Shown here: in pieces, positions 45,520 to 56,857 of the stretch | How positions within the stretch are numbered: the first letter of the stretch is position 1 | How the letters are laid out: the number at the start of each line of letters is the position of its first letter | NCBI GenBank assembly: GCA_022059125.1 | Contig: JAEUWY010000006.1 | Span: forward strand, 3,472,001-3,536,000 | Length of the DNA: 64,000 nt | Reading direction: 5' to 3' | Source: Corynespora cassiicola | Taxonomy: Eukaryota > Ascomycota > Dothideomycetes > Pleosporales > Corynesporascaceae | Notes under the pieces: model-generated | Seen by the model: only the letters and a program-made list of their open reading frames with translations | Databases searched by the model: none | What the model was told of the DNA's origin: nothing | Program-made: the position numbers and the translations under genes

Positions 45520-47025
45520 ACCTTGCTTTTCGTTGTGGTACGAAAGCTGTTGAGATCAAGCGAAATCGGAAACCAACCACCCGACGTCGCAGACCCAAAG
45601 CCTCTCTTCAGCCATGTCATCTGACTGATGAGGTACAAGGCATAATACTACTAGATGATGAGGTTTGTAGCAACTGTCACCGAGAACGACTCAAGCTGAA
45701 TGCAGCGAGCCAGCAAACCAAAGCTCCCATATATTCCATACCAATACTTAGCTTGAGAATATATGTGATTACGTTAGTATATGCAATGCAAACAGTGCAG
45801 AAACCAACTAAGACATTTGCCTTTGAACTGATTGTGGCAAAGGCAGCACAAAATAGCTTAGATTGCAGCGACGAAGCTTCGAGCATAATGAAAACGAACC
45901 TTGATACTAGCGAGAGCCCACGAGGGTATGTGCGCACGTTTTCGAAAGTTATCCATTCTTCACTTATGCCAGAAGCTTCATTAGATGCGACTAATCACGT
46001 CATGATCAACAGTATCAAATATTTGGCGTATAGACTGGACCTCCAGTCAAGTGCGACTATCAATGTTCAAATGGCTTCAACACGAAGTCACCCTTGCGAC
46101 AACCAACTCCGTTTATGTTCCACAAAATCCCTACAGAGATCCTCTGGTAGAGAAATTTTTTTCGGTCCTTAGTCCCTGATCAGGATATCGATGAGAGCCG
46201 ACTATAGCAGGGAGTTTGAAAGAACATGATGATGCTTATACTCAATGGCATGACCTCAGTAACAGAAAGGAATGGTATCAATGCTCGAAACACTGTTTCT
46301 AATGCATTCTTAGATTATTTCAAGCAAGGGAATCATAATTAAGAATTGGTACTAGCTTAGGCACGATATAAAAAATCGTAAGGATACAAATTTTCCGTTA
46401 CTGATATTGCAAATTTTTTAGTTGTAGGATCGCCTGCCGTGTTAGCAAATACATTCCCTACCACCTACTAGATGTTGACATACATCTATTCACACCCTGA
46501 TCTACTCCAAGAGTGTAGGAAAAAAGTTGCGAAGATTCAACGGTTCACAATTGATTCATACGGCTATGGTCAGCACTATATAGAAATAATACAATCAAGT
46601 CGAGCTGTCCAATAATTACAGTGATCTCACAGGAAATTCTGAGGCACACCGCTGTTGGATGTGCTATTCGTCAGGTTCAGGAAGATAACATTGTCAAAAG
46701 ATATCTGCTGAAGAAAGGTTGCACTCTACTCACTCCGGCCATCATCAGGCACAACAGTGAGCAATTATGGGGCGGAAGCGCTCACAGATTCGACCTCCCC
46801 TCGATTCCTTGAATCTTTAGGAAGAAAACTTCCAATACATGTCGCGTTTAGGCCTTATGGAGGTGGAGCAGCTCTATGTCCCAGGTATCCTTTTTCTACT
46901 ACCGAGATTTTGGCTGTTGCAACGATGTTTATGTTCAAGCGATGGAGAACACACGCCATAGCCATGCAGGAGAGCCCTGGAGCCATCGTCTCGCGTCAGC
47001 TCACTAAACCCCTTTTGGTAACATA
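45520..47025 (+). pseudogene. Cytochrome P450 pseudogene with RIP-like stops
   Basis: Fragments of one microsomal P450 run in order on the plus strand, in shifting frames. They include an N-terminal piece (SSEIGNQPPDVADPKPLFSH), a substrate-recognition piece (TVQKPTKTFAFELIVAKA), SKVIHSSLMPEASLD, and an oxygen-helix piece (GSPAVLANTFPT then MLTYIYSHPDLLQECRKK). A K-helix region follows (QEILRHTAVGCAIRQVQED, YLLKKG), then the heme loop FRPYGGGAALCP, in which the Gly after CP is lost. In-frame stops at 45643-45645 (TAA), 45652-45654 (TAG) and 46469-46471 (TAG) lie where family members have Gln, Gln and Trp, which is the C-to-T and G-to-A pattern of repeat-induced point mutation. There are also frameshifts. 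The gene cannot make a P450. It belongs to the fungal group with the ExLR-VR-ED layout seen in CYP7/8-like proteins. Confidence 0.82.
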
Positions 47026-47230
47026 ACTTGGCGAAGGAGTCTCACTATTCTAAATACGGTATAGTGTACGCTCTGAGCTGAGGCTAATCTCCCGGTCATC
47101 AGTCAGCCTTTTCTTTGTCGCCCTCCAGTCCGCAAAAAAGACAGCATCAGTCTCGTCCATAGAGACCAGAAGCTCTAGTCCTTTTGAGTTGATTCTAGCT
47201 CAGGAAAACTTATCGGACTTCGAAGAAAAC

Positions 47231-48623
47231 ATGTCAGGCGGAACCAGAAGCTTTCATAACAAATCAAGAAATGGATGCACCCAATGCAAAAGGAGACGTA
47301 AAAAGGTGAGATCCAATTCGTACACTTACCCAGATCATGTATAATTATGTTCAATGATCGGTGTAAATCTGTGGGACAAAATTTCTTACGCATGATAGTG
47401 TGACGAGAAGCCTCCAGCATGCGGGCCATGCCGCAGGCTGAAATTGGTCTGCGACTATACAGCACTAAGCCGGGATGTTGAACGCGTTTCCAGTATCACA
47501 TTCTCAAGGTACATACTTCAAGAGTTCCATTGATTTTGATGAGTGTTTGCTGATCCGAGCCTCTAGGAACTCATTTGCACTGAGTTGCCTCACTAACATC
47601 GCGTTGCATCCATCCCTCGACCGAGAGGACGTAAGATTGTTGCATATGTATGCATCTAAAACGTCTTATACCCTATCGGGATGGAGAACGCTAGATGTTT
47701 GGCGCTCGAACATAGTTCAGGACGCAAAGTCTAACATTTTTCTCATGCACAGCATACTCGCAATTACCGCTTTGCACGGGTGCAGAGGCCAATTAGATCA
47801 ATTTCACTCGTTTGCTTCTGCGGCAGAAAAGCACCACCAAAAAGCACTCTCATCTTTCCGTAACTCTGTTATGGAAGTCAAATCAGAAACTAGTGGGGCC
47901 ATCGTTGTCTTTGCCCTCCTCACCGCCGTATATTCCTTGGGACTACCCATCACGCGTAGCCCATCTCTTGGCGCAAGCCCCACATTTCAATTTCTCGATA
48001 TCATATTAATGATGAGAAAGGCCTGGTTGGCGCTTGGTACTGAGAGAAAACATGCGGAGAATGGGCCCTTAATGATACTACTCAAGCCATTCGACACTCG
48101 TCTCCCAGAATATCTGGCACCACTCGCGAGTGCAAAGTATGGGCTGTGGACAGACGACATAGTATCTCGCATTGGAACCTTGGTCATAAATTCAGATGAG
48201 CCCGACGAGGACAAACATGTATACGCCGAGACAGCGAAATCCCTGCTGCGGTTTTTCCTCAACCTTCCCAAAACATCGCCACTGAACATCATGCTTGGCT
48301 GGCCCATGCATTGGCCAGACCGCTTTTGTCAGCTCATGCGCGAGAGGCGACCGATAGCCCTTTGCTACCTAGCATACTATTTGACGCCAATGTCGCAAAT
48401 GCCCAGCTTGTGGACTCAACGCTGGGCGAGGGAGGTGATCAAAGATATCTGGGATACATTAGGCGAGTCTTATCATTTTTTCCTCGAATGGCCTGCAACA
48501 CGTGCCGGAATATTGGATCCGCTTAACCACTGTGGTTATTGCCGATGTATCGACTGCTATATGGATGAACGAGCGGGTGACTTTGCATGGAAGGATGGGG
48601 CATCTGCGCTGCTGGTCGCTTAG
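47231..48623 (+). CDS. Zn2Cys6 transcription factor, Upc2-like architecture
   Basis: Exons 47231-47305, 47399-47508 and 47567-48623 give 413 residues. The zinc cluster is Cys16, 19, 26, 33, 36 and 43 (GCTQCKRRRKKCDE, CGPCRRLKLVC) with canonical spacing; the first intron interrupts it just before Cys26, a position often used in this class. The remainder resembles fungal-specific regulators of the sterol-uptake-control type, with RLLHMYASKTSYTLSG and LMHSILAITALHG. A second intron acceptor at 47566 is chosen to keep phase. It stands next to a dead P450 gene in the same orientation and has no intact enzyme neighbour, so it may be an orphan regulator or may control genes elsewhere. Its frame is open throughout. 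Confidence 0.82.
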
Positions 48624-49076
48624 GATACGGAACAACGTGATTACTTGGTGCAGCGAAGGTGTAGTGCACTTTGCAAAACAACATTTCTTTCCCATTTTTT
48701 TAATGTATCTCCTTCCGGCCAATGGGCACTTCAGCCATATACTTCCATGTCTTGGTGTCCTTTACAGCAATCCATTTCCTTCCGGATCGTATAGTTTAAA
48801 CCTATCATGCATATACATTATTGGTTTCTACACACAGACAGTTGTCATTTATTTGAGTTTACCCAACTTTCTTGGTACCTTTCAATGATTTGAAAGCTGT
48901 AGGTAACAAAATTCCCACTGCTATTTTATATCGCTGCCACCTAGCTGATGTTGACCGCAAGCTTGAAGCTCTTTTGGTGCAAAAATATACGATTCGGCGA
49001 TTACTAAGTAGGCAAGTATGGGAATTGAGTTGTATTTGGTCATTTGAAGTGAAGCTCTGGTGACAGGGATACCAGC
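48624..49076. other. Convergent intergenic region
   Basis: 453 bases between the stop of the Zn2Cys6 gene (plus) and the stop of the DUF1996 gene (minus). It should hold two 3' UTRs. No gene seen. Confidence 0.45.
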
Positions 49077-50261
49077 CTATGAGCTCACTTCCCACCCTGG
49101 AAGAGCATCAAGCCAACTATCCGTGTCCTCGTCCACCATACTCTTAACAGAGCACGCATTCATCTCAGCCACCGTTTGGGTCTTCAATATACCTTGCACT
49201 CCCGGACTGCCACACTTGTGAAACATGCACGAGTCGTTCAACGCACGTTGTAACGAATCTCCCTTCCATCCAAAGAGATAGTCCGCATGAGTTCCATAAC
49301 CATCTTTATCATTGTACGACCAAACGAATGGCTGAGATCCGTCCTTTGGCCACATGTCTTTGAATACCGTTGTGTCCCACATGGTTTCATATGCGACTTG
49401 CGGTACGCGCACAGGGTGTGAATCAGGGCACGGGCCTGCTTCGCGGAACGCTCCCCGGGTGGTGCTATACATGTGGGATTGATGGTCTGGAGAATCTAAG
49501 TTCTTCCCGTCCCAGCATGCGGGGAAGCTATGGAGGTAAAAATATACGGTTAGATTGGTACTGGACTGAAACTTTGAGATGTGGAGCCACATGGAGAAAA
49601 CCACTTACTGATGGATTGCCATTATCCCAGCTGGGCAAGGCTCAGAAGGGAAGCCCGGTGTCTCATAACCACGAGTCAAAATTGTCTGAAGGCAAGTGTA
49701 CCGAAGCCCCTTGTTCGCTTGTGCCGCTTCTAGTGTGTTCGTCGTAGGATTGCCCACGGTCATCCTGAAACCCTGTCTCGAGTCAATACATCTCCGCTTA
49801 CCGAATTCCCACAAAGGGGACAAAGGCATATGGATTTTTCTCACAGGAGGAAACGCGGTGATGTATTGGTCACCATTGCCGTCAAAGTCTTTGTTGGTAT
49901 AATAGACCGTCATGCCGCCCTTGATGTCCGTCGCATTCCGACCCAACGTCCCCAGCTGTGCATTCGGGTACTGTGGAACCCTCTTATAGGACCCGTTTTC
50001 ATGCTTGAAATACATGGCTGCCGTCCAATAATTCGAAAAGTCCTCGGTGTAGGCGCAGGTCGTGCACGAGGCTTGCTCGCCGATATCCCCCGTCATCGTT
50101 GCATTGAAGGCATTGCCTCCTACGATCTGGTGTACATGTGCAGAGGGGATATGCCCGGGTTCGACTAGTGGGTCAAGGCGCTGGACGGAAACTGTCGCGC
50201 AGCCAAATCGCAAGGCGGCTCGTGAGAGGCCTGCTTGTAGCAGGAGTATGGGCCACTTCAT
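49077..50261 (-). CDS. Secreted DUF1996-domain protein
   Basis: Exons in transcript order 50261-49609 and 49527-49077 (81-nt GT-AG intron) give 367 residues. A short signal peptide (MKWPILLLQAGLSRAAL) is followed by the DUF1996 domain filling the protein: FGCATVSVQRLDPLVEPG, HVHQIVGGNAFN, CTTCAYTEDFSNYWTAAMYF and, after the splice, FPACWDGKNLDSPDHQSHM. Many conserved cysteines and several N-glycosylation sites fit an extracellular protein. Some DUF1996 proteins carry WSC domains and are wall-associated; this one has none. Biochemical activity of the family is not established to my knowledge. The start at 50261 is the first ATG with a signal peptide; the open frame upstream has only a GTG. Confidence 0.9.
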
Positions 50262-51056
50262 TTTTGTCTTCAAAGCCACTTTTGGATTAGTGCAGTATTG
50301 ATTTTTGTTTTGATGGTCTGAGTAGTCTCAGAAATATTCTTAATGATTTCATTGTTGCTGGTGACCTATATGTAACTCATGGTGTTGGGTGTGATGTGAA
50401 GATTTGCCGAAAGATGTGCGTGCGGGTTGTGCGGCAGGGATGTTTAACCTCATCTATCCGGCTTCTGAGGGGCATCCACACTGACCAAAGAAAGTGGTTT
50501 TTATATTGAGTTGAGGGTTAGTAACTCTTGGTTTCTCAAACTTTGGGCCAATTGCGAAGAATTACCTAAGTGTGATACTTGGAACCTCCGAAAATCCCAA
50601 CGTCAGAAAGCGGTACACCTTATATAAGTCACTGTACGTCAGTTTGAAGTTGTTGGATAGTTCAACTGCCGATTTGGGCCTTATCATAGTTGGAGAGTCG
50701 GGAACTCGAGCCCAAGATAAAGAATTTGCCTCGATCAAGCTTCTCATTGCGCCTAGCTCTTGGAGCTGGGAGATACAACACTGATAATTGTGATGAAAAT
50801 TTGCAGTATCATTATAAGAACCCCACACGATAGAACTTTTCTCTTGCAGATTGAAGATATTTATATGCTCTAACGTTTGCAACTAACTGCGCGAACCTAA
50901 ACATCCTGCGATGACTAGTATCTATCTGACTCCCAAGTGGTTGACTAACTGGAAGCCAAGGTTGAGTGATTAAATATATATGACGAATATACTACTGTTG
51001 AAAGTAGACGGACTCGAATGCCCTAGACATGATAAACAGAAAAACGGTGACAGCCT
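50262..51056. other. Intergenic region
   Basis: About 800 bases between the DUF1996 start and the aminodeoxychorismate synthase stop, both on the minus strand. No gene seen. Confidence 0.45.
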
Positions 51057-53513
51057 CTATGCATCAAACCTTGTGAAAGCACCCAACGCGCTGGTCACCT
51101 TCGTTTCCATCTCAAGAAATTCTCCCAAGTCAGAGCTTTGGACAGTTACGGCTCCACCTGCGCCAATGTACCATGATTCAACGCCCTCCTTATCGCTCGC
51201 GCCTTGAACAGCGGTTCGGATGACAACAGAAAAGTCGCCACCACCTCCAACGTCGAGATAGCCAAGCACGCCAGAATAAATGCCTCGCGGTCTCTTCTCA
51301 ATCTCGCGCAGAATCTCACAAGAACGCTTCTTCGGCGCACCCGTCATAGACCCAGGCGGAAGAGAGGCTTTGAGGACATCGAGTCCGGTTTTATCCGAAG
51401 ATTCTGGAAGCTGACCTTCGATGACGGAAACCAACTGATAGACTGTTTCATACTCTTCAACAGTCATCAGCTTTGTGACTTTGCAGTTTTCTGCGCCACA
51501 GATGCCGCTCAGATCATGTCGGATTAGGTCGACAATCATGAGGTTCTCTGCTTGTTCTTTGGAACTGTTGAGGATGCTGTGCGCTTTTTCGCGGGTCATT
51601 TCCGGGCCTTTCTTGACTGTGCCCTTTATGGGTCGGAGTTGGCAGTGGCCGTTCCGATTCCAGCTGAGAAACCGTTCAGGACTGCTTCCTACAATGGTGG
51701 CGCCAGAGAGACGAAGGAACGCTCCGAAAGGGGCAGGGTTGGTACGGCGCAGCTTTTTGTACAACATCCATGGGTCCAAAGGTTGGCCATCTAAGCAAGG
51801 GATGTCGATCTTAGTCTCATCGGTCAAACAAAGTTCGTATGAGTTACCAGATCGGAGCCAGCTCTGACAGTCGATAACTTTCTGACGATATCGTTGTTCT
51901 GTCGGAGTCATTATCTTCGCGAGCCGCAAACGGCTCTCTAACTCTGCTCTCTTCTCAGCCTCGAATTGGGTTGTCTGAGAATGTTGGTGATAGGAGGTAT
52001 CAGTGCTCTTTTTCACTATGCCATTTATGATGCTTTCTGTTTCTGTGATCCACGCCTGGTCCAAGGGTGACAGGGATTGAATGTAGGTGTTTCCGGTGGC
52101 GTGGTCAATTACGATGCTTCGATGCACGAATGCAAAGTTTATGTCGGGAATCGAAGCGGATGCACATGTCTCATGAAGGGCGACCTGTATCGTTTCGAGT
52201 CCAGCTTCATAAGAGATGTACCCCATGAAACCGCCCCAGAATGGGCATCCATCTGGTATTAGCCCTTCGATGGTACCATCCGAATCAAAAGGTCTATCGG
52301 AAGAGGCTCGTGTCGAGAGTCGTCTAGGATCGAATGGGCGTACGACGTCTCGTAGCAAAGGCCATACTTGCTCAATAGAGTCGAGCTGCGCATTGTGAAA
52401 CTTACTTAGTCCAGAACCATAGGTAAGATCCTTATTCCATGACCTATATGTGATCTTGAGATTTTCATTAGGCGAAACCACTCCTATCATACTGAAGCGA
52501 CCAGAAGGGTGGTTCTGAGAATCGAGAATGACGACTTCGTTGTGCATTAGATCCAGGGCCTCGCAAATAGCGACTGGGTTAACAGATCCAGTAGATGTTT
52601 TTCTCCACATCAAAGTTGGTTTTGTTAGGCTCGGACTGGCATGTCGAAGTGCGACCAAGATTGATTGCACGAGTTGATCGTGGGCGGTTGACCTGACTGT
52701 AGCGGCAGCTTCGTCTCCTGATTCCGACACTTCGGATGTAGAATCATCAGTGTCAGAGGCATCCACGTCTGACCTCAATCGAGTACGTTCTACACTTCTC
52801 TGATGATTTGAAGACCATTCTTGAGCCGCTCGCCACCAATTCTGGACCATGGTCGCTCCAGCTTGGGATGTACATATGGATTCGGGGTGGAACTGGACCC
52901 CCCAAAATGGTTTATCGGTGTGCCTAATACCCATGAGAATAGGACCGTTCTCTGAATCACTTATGTCCCATGCGAGGGGCTGAAGGGCATGGCAGGTCGG
53001 CGTTGGATCCCATATCGGGTGCACGCAGTCCCTGCCGATCGTTGCATGCAGAGAATGATATTGCGTCGCCTTGAGATCAACGATTCCAGAGAAGATATCG
53101 CATTGATTGTGACGGATTTCGCTCACGATACCATGGCGAGGTTCCCGTAGCTTGCTGACCTGAGCGCCATGTGCCAGAGCGAGTGACTGGAAACCTAGGC
53201 AAATGCCGAAGACTGGAAGAAGATCCTCATCTTTGAGTGACCATAACTGATTGATCAAGCCAACATCTTCCGGATTTCCAGGGTGTCCAGGGCCAGGGCC
53301 AACGACGACGGCATCGTAGCCCTCGAGAACTGCTTGGAGATTTTCCGACACCTCCCGGTTATCGATATGCACAACATGTACGCGTGCGCCTAGATTTTGC
53401 TCGAGTAGTCCAACAATATTGTTCGTAAATGAATCGTATGCATCGATGAATAGAATCCGCCCCGCTTCAGCGGGTTCGGATGTGCGCTTTCCGGCGAGCG
53501 ATGTAGGAGACAT
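51057..53513 (-). CDS. Aminodeoxychorismate synthase (bifunctional PabA-PabB type)
   Basis: Single-exon gene of 818 residues. It converts chorismate and glutamine to 4-amino-4-deoxychorismate, the first step to p-aminobenzoate for folate. The N-terminal class I glutamine amidotransferase domain (about 18-235) starts ILFIDAYDSFTNNI and has its nucleophile Cys105 in FGICLGFQS and the His209/Glu211 pair in VQFHPES. A linker with acidic serine-rich sequence follows. The C-terminal half is the chorismate-utilising domain, with PIKGTVKKGPEMTREKAH, LMIVDLIRHDLSGICG, LPPGSMTGAPKKRSCEIL and GIYSGVLGYLD. Lys in PIKGT is the residue that separates aminodeoxychorismate synthases from anthranilate synthases (PIAGT). 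The fused layout matches yeast ABZ1. It is a core cytosolic enzyme. Confidence 0.95.
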   Translation of the reverse strand: MSPTSLAGKRTSEPAEAGRILFIDAYDSFTNNIVGLLEQNLGARVHVVHIDNREVSENLQAVLEGYDAVVVGPGPGHPGNPEDVGLINQLWSLKDEDLLPVFGICLGFQSLALAHGAQVSKLREPRHGIVSEIRHNQCDIFSGIVDLKATQYHSLHATIGRDCVHPIWDPTPTCHALQPLAWDISDSENGPILMGIRHTDKPFWGVQFHPESICTSQAGATMVQNWWRAAQEWSSNHQRSVERTRLRSDVDASDTDDSTSEVSESGDEAAATVRSTAHDQLVQSILVALRHASPSLTKPTLMWRKTSTGSVNPVAICEALDLMHNEVVILDSQNHPSGRFSMIGVVSPNENLKITYRSWNKDLTYGSGLSKFHNAQLDSIEQVWPLLRDVVRPFDPRRLSTRASSDRPFDSDGTIEGLIPDGCPFWGGFMGYISYEAGLETIQVALHETCASASIPDINFAFVHRSIVIDHATGNTYIQSLSPLDQAWITETESIINGIVKKSTDTSYHQHSQTTQFEAEKRAELESRLRLAKIMTPTEQRYRQKVIDCQSWLRSGNSYELCLTDETKIDIPCLDGQPLDPWMLYKKLRRTNPAPFGAFLRLSGATIVGSSPERFLSWNRNGHCQLRPIKGTVKKGPEMTREKAHSILNSSKEQAENLMIVDLIRHDLSGICGAENCKVTKLMTVEEYETVYQLVSVIEGQLPESSDKTGLDVLKASLPPGSMTGAPKKRSCEILREIEKRPRGIYSGVLGYLDVGGGGDFSVVIRTAVQGASDKEGVESWYIGAGGAVTVQSSDLGEFLEMETKVTSALGAFTRFDA

Positions 53514-54346
53514 TGAAAGAAATGCCGGTCGAAAATTTTTCGAAACTAGAGCTATCGATAAGCTAGCATCTGACTGTCATAGAGACGACCGAGAAATGTA
53601 TGCGACGATAAAAATGCTTCTAGTTGAGACTAGATGTTGCCAGTAGGATAAAGATGATAGCCCTGGCCTTCCGAGATTATCCTGTAGCACGGATTCGCAG
53701 AGTTAGTGGTTTTCATGCGCTTACCAAATGCAGCGCTAGACGCCACTAGCAATGAAAAAGGGAACACAGCTAGAGTTGAGATTCTATATCGGGACATGTC
53801 AAACATGAATACTCCCATGTATGTGATTGAATAACATGGCATACTGCTCTCTTCTCAGCGTGCTGTTGTATAGGTTGCCTTGTGCTGAATCGATGAGTCA
53901 TCTTGCAGAGTAGAAATGACAAGCAATCAAGGTCTTAGTAGGTATTTGACAATGAAACAACATGTTGGAAAAGTTCTCCGGCAAGCAATAAATTTGAGGG
54001 GGGCCTAATGAAACGTTTTTTGACCCTCATGATCCGCCTGGGCAGACGCCTGCCCGGTATATGTCGAGACCACGTGATCGTAGCCAAAGGTCCACGAATG
54101 GTGTGCTATTCGGCGAGGAGAGGCGAACTGACTGAATCAACGGTATTAAATACCGATATATTCAGTGGAGATGAAGGTATCGATTGTCGGCTTTGCAGGG
54201 GAAAGGGTCAAGAATCGTCGTCGCGCAAATACAGCGGTGTCGCGAGATGATCATGTGACGTCATTGATCCAAACCTTGGAAATCAGGTCACGGTTGTCGC
54301 GCCTTGCTACATGCCCAGGGGCTTTCAATGCTTCTACATCTACGAA
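53514..54346. other. Intergenic region
   Basis: About 830 bases between the aminodeoxychorismate synthase start and the alpha-glucuronidase stop. A minus-strand frame at 53630-53842 has a hydrophobic stretch but no recognisable family. No gene supported. Confidence 0.45.
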
Positions 54347-56857
54347 TTAATCTACAACACCTTCAGGAAGAAACGAGACGTAATCGATCGGCGCAGGCTC
54401 AATACCGTCTGCTGCCCCTGTGATCTTCAACAACTCTCCCTTATTCACTTCAACCCCCTTGAACGTAATCCTGGTTGCCGAATGTCCATCCAAGTAGATG
54501 CTCGGCGCATGCCCCAGCTTGTCTTCCAAGTCACCAGTCCACGAGCCAATTGTTCGATTTCCAATCTCCAACTGGTACCTCGATTTCCCGCCGATTAAGT
54601 CGTAATAGTTCACGGCCACGTCGTACGCGCCGCTCTCGAACGTGATATTCGTACTCGCCGTTCCGGTCGTGGAGTTTGTGGTCGTAACGATTGCTGTATA
54701 CCCTGAAGCAGTGTGGAATGGGTCCACGGCGTACGTCTTGTACCCGCTCAAGCTCATCTTTTCGGCTTCAATGCGGTAAGGGTGATTTCCGACGCGATTG
54801 GCTTCATCGGGAATCTCGGAGAGGTTGTAGTAGAACTGGTTGACAGCGTCTCGCCATACTAACGCATGACCGGCCTGGTAGGTTTGCAGGAAGCGCACAT
54901 GCTCGAAGCGCTCTTCATCGATTTTACCTTCGAGAGATTCCCATTGCTGGAGGAAGGTTTGTGCGGCCTCGGATCCTTCATAGTGGGCGTCGTAGAAGTG
55001 CTGGATCACCGTCTTACCAGACTTCAAAACCTGAGTATAGGGGACGTGATGAAACCAGAGGAGCAGGTTGTCGGGAGTGGTCTCGACGTTTTCAAATACC
55101 TCAGCAATGGCTGGGGGATATTGACCCGCGTTTCCGGTACCGTTCTTTACTGTACGATCCATGCCAATGGTCACTTTGCCCGCACGTGTCCACTGGCCCC
55201 ATCCGTTGTTATCCTGCGAAGCAGGATTCGGGCCGTAGTGGGCGTACAGGATGTCGGTCAGAGTCTGAATGCCTAGGTTACCAGAGTAGTTTTCATATGC
55301 TGGCCAGGATTTCATCGACATGTCAGTAATGGTGTCGAGGATTTGTTGATCAAAGCCAAAGGTGAGACGAATCCAGTCTTGGAGCACATCTTCAGGATCA
55401 GCCGATGGATCCCAGGCCATCCTTCCGTACGCGTAGAGGTTCGACATGGCAAGATTGCTACCCAGCCAGGTTGAGTTCGTGCCAACATTGACTACGGCGG
55501 CATAGCCACCCAGGGGTCGCCTGAACCTCTCTCCGGAAACGATATCCTTGACTTGAGATGCCTCGTTATCAGCCTTCAAATCGAAGTCCAAGATCTCTTT
55601 CCACAAAGGCGCAAGATATACCAGATGGCATTGATGTCCGAGATATTCCTGAGTGACCTGAAGTTCAATGGCGGTACTGGTTTCTCTCAATGTCGAGAAA
55701 AGCGGCGAAGCTGGCTCACGAACCTGGAAATCGATCGGGCCATATTTAATTTGAACCACGACATTATCGTCAAACCTGCCGTCCAAAGGCTGGAAAAACT
55801 CTACTGCTGCGTTGGCACGATCATTGGTCCAGTTTGCGGGGCTGAGATGATGATCATAGACAAAGGCGCGAAACATGACAATTCCACCATGAGGCTTTGC
55901 AGCTCGTGCAAACATATTTGCTCCATCAGCCAATGTGCGATTATATGTCAACGGTCCTGGCTGTCCTTCGCTGTTCGCTTTGACCAGGTACCCTGCCATA
56001 TCCGGGACACGCGCATAGATCCTGTTGGTGATGTTGGCCCACCACGCGTCGACTGCTGGGTCCAATGGGTCAAAGGAGTTCAAGCCCCCAAATGTCTGAG
56101 GCGATGCGAAATTCAGCGAGATGCCAAGGCGGACGCCATATGGTCTCATGACATCCGCGAGTCGCCCAAGTCCTTCGATATTTCGCGAATTGAGGAGTGT
56201 TGCATTCGCATTGACATTGTTGACGATGATGCCATTAATCCGAATAGAGGCCAACAGTCGAGCGTATTCGGCAACGCGAGTAACATTGTCAACCACAAAG
56301 CCATCTCGGAAGAAAATCGAAGGGCCTGCATACCCGCGCTCAATACTGCCGTCGAGGTTGTCCCATTCATTGGCCCATCGGATCCCAGCATGTGGGTTGG
56401 AAACGTAGGAAGCAGGCTCGAACTTTTGCTGGCTGAGTAGAGAAAGGTATTCGAATGCACCGTAGAGGGCACCTCGCTCATTTTGTCCGACAATGACCAC
56501 GTTTCCGCCCTCGGTACTCAAATAAAACCCATCCTCTTCAAGTTCTTCTGCCTCTTCAAAGTCGCCATATGACTCTGCGTAAGCATCCAGTGTTCCAACA
56601 ATGACAGCCGATGCCCCACTTTTTCCGGTCGCGTTAACGCTTAACTGCTTACCCAGTATTCCACGGATACCTTTTTGGAGTTCTTGGCCTGCTGTGTATA
56701 CCGGACTGCTTTTTGTGCTGTTCAATGCAACGATGGATGAGGGAACGTTGCTATAGTTGCTCGCATCGGGAACAGCTGCATAGCGTAACCACGCTAGCGA
56801 CCCATCCTCCGCTGCAGCAATCCCAAAGACGACCAGGAAGCACGCCAGGAACAGCAT
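54347..56857 (-). CDS. aguA: Secreted alpha-glucuronidase, family GH67
   Basis: Single-exon gene; the chosen start gives 836 residues, close to AguA of Aspergillus (about 840). It removes 4-O-methyl-glucuronic acid from the ends of xylo-oligosaccharides during hemicellulose breakdown. A signal peptide (MLFLACFLVVFGIAAA) is followed by AEDGSLAWLRYA. The N-terminal domain precedes the TIM barrel with RWANEWDNLDGSIERGYAG. Catalytic groups are visible: the acid Glu in VKANSEGQPGP and the Asp/Glu pair in GPIDFQVREP. The C-terminal helical and accessory part ends with a beta-rich region rich in NST sites. An ATG 17 codons upstream (56908) would add a second hydrophobic stretch and weaken the signal peptide, so 56857 is preferred. 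Paired CreA-type sites lie upstream. Confidence 0.95.
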   Translation of the reverse strand: MLFLACFLVVFGIAAAEDGSLAWLRYAAVPDASNYSNVPSSIVALNSTKSSPVYTAGQELQKGIRGILGKQLSVNATGKSGASAVIVGTLDAYAESYGDFEEAEELEEDGFYLSTEGGNVVIVGQNERGALYGAFEYLSLLSQQKFEPASYVSNPHAGIRWANEWDNLDGSIERGYAGPSIFFRDGFVVDNVTRVAEYARLLASIRINGIIVNNVNANATLLNSRNIEGLGRLADVMRPYGVRLGISLNFASPQTFGGLNSFDPLDPAVDAWWANITNRIYARVPDMAGYLVKANSEGQPGPLTYNRTLADGANMFARAAKPHGGIVMFRAFVYDHHLSPANWTNDRANAAVEFFQPLDGRFDDNVVVQIKYGPIDFQVREPASPLFSTLRETSTAIELQVTQEYLGHQCHLVYLAPLWKEILDFDLKADNEASQVKDIVSGERFRRPLGGYAAVVNVGTNSTWLGSNLAMSNLYAYGRMAWDPSADPEDVLQDWIRLTFGFDQQILDTITDMSMKSWPAYENYSGNLGIQTLTDILYAHYGPNPASQDNNGWGQWTRAGKVTIGMDRTVKNGTGNAGQYPPAIAEVFENVETTPDNLLLWFHHVPYTQVLKSGKTVIQHFYDAHYEGSEAAQTFLQQWESLEGKIDEERFEHVRFLQTYQAGHALVWRDAVNQFYYNLSEIPDEANRVGNHPYRIEAEKMSLSGYKTYAVDPFHTASGYTAIVTTTNSTTGTASTNITFESGAYDVAVNYYDLIGGKSRYQLEIGNRTIGSWTGDLEDKLGHAPSIYLDGHSATRITFKGVEVNKGELLKITGAADGIEPAPIDYVSFLPEGVVD

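Noticed and set aside
17458..47025. CRISPR array, prophage or bacterial-type defence system
   Set aside because: The DNA is clearly fungal nuclear sequence with spliceosomal introns; no regularly spaced repeats are present.
51057..53513. Aminodeoxychorismate synthase as a secondary-metabolite enzyme belonging to the accessory cluster
   Set aside because: The fused PabA-PabB layout and the PIKGT motif match the folate enzyme of all fungi, and it lies 12 kb beyond the cluster among core genes.
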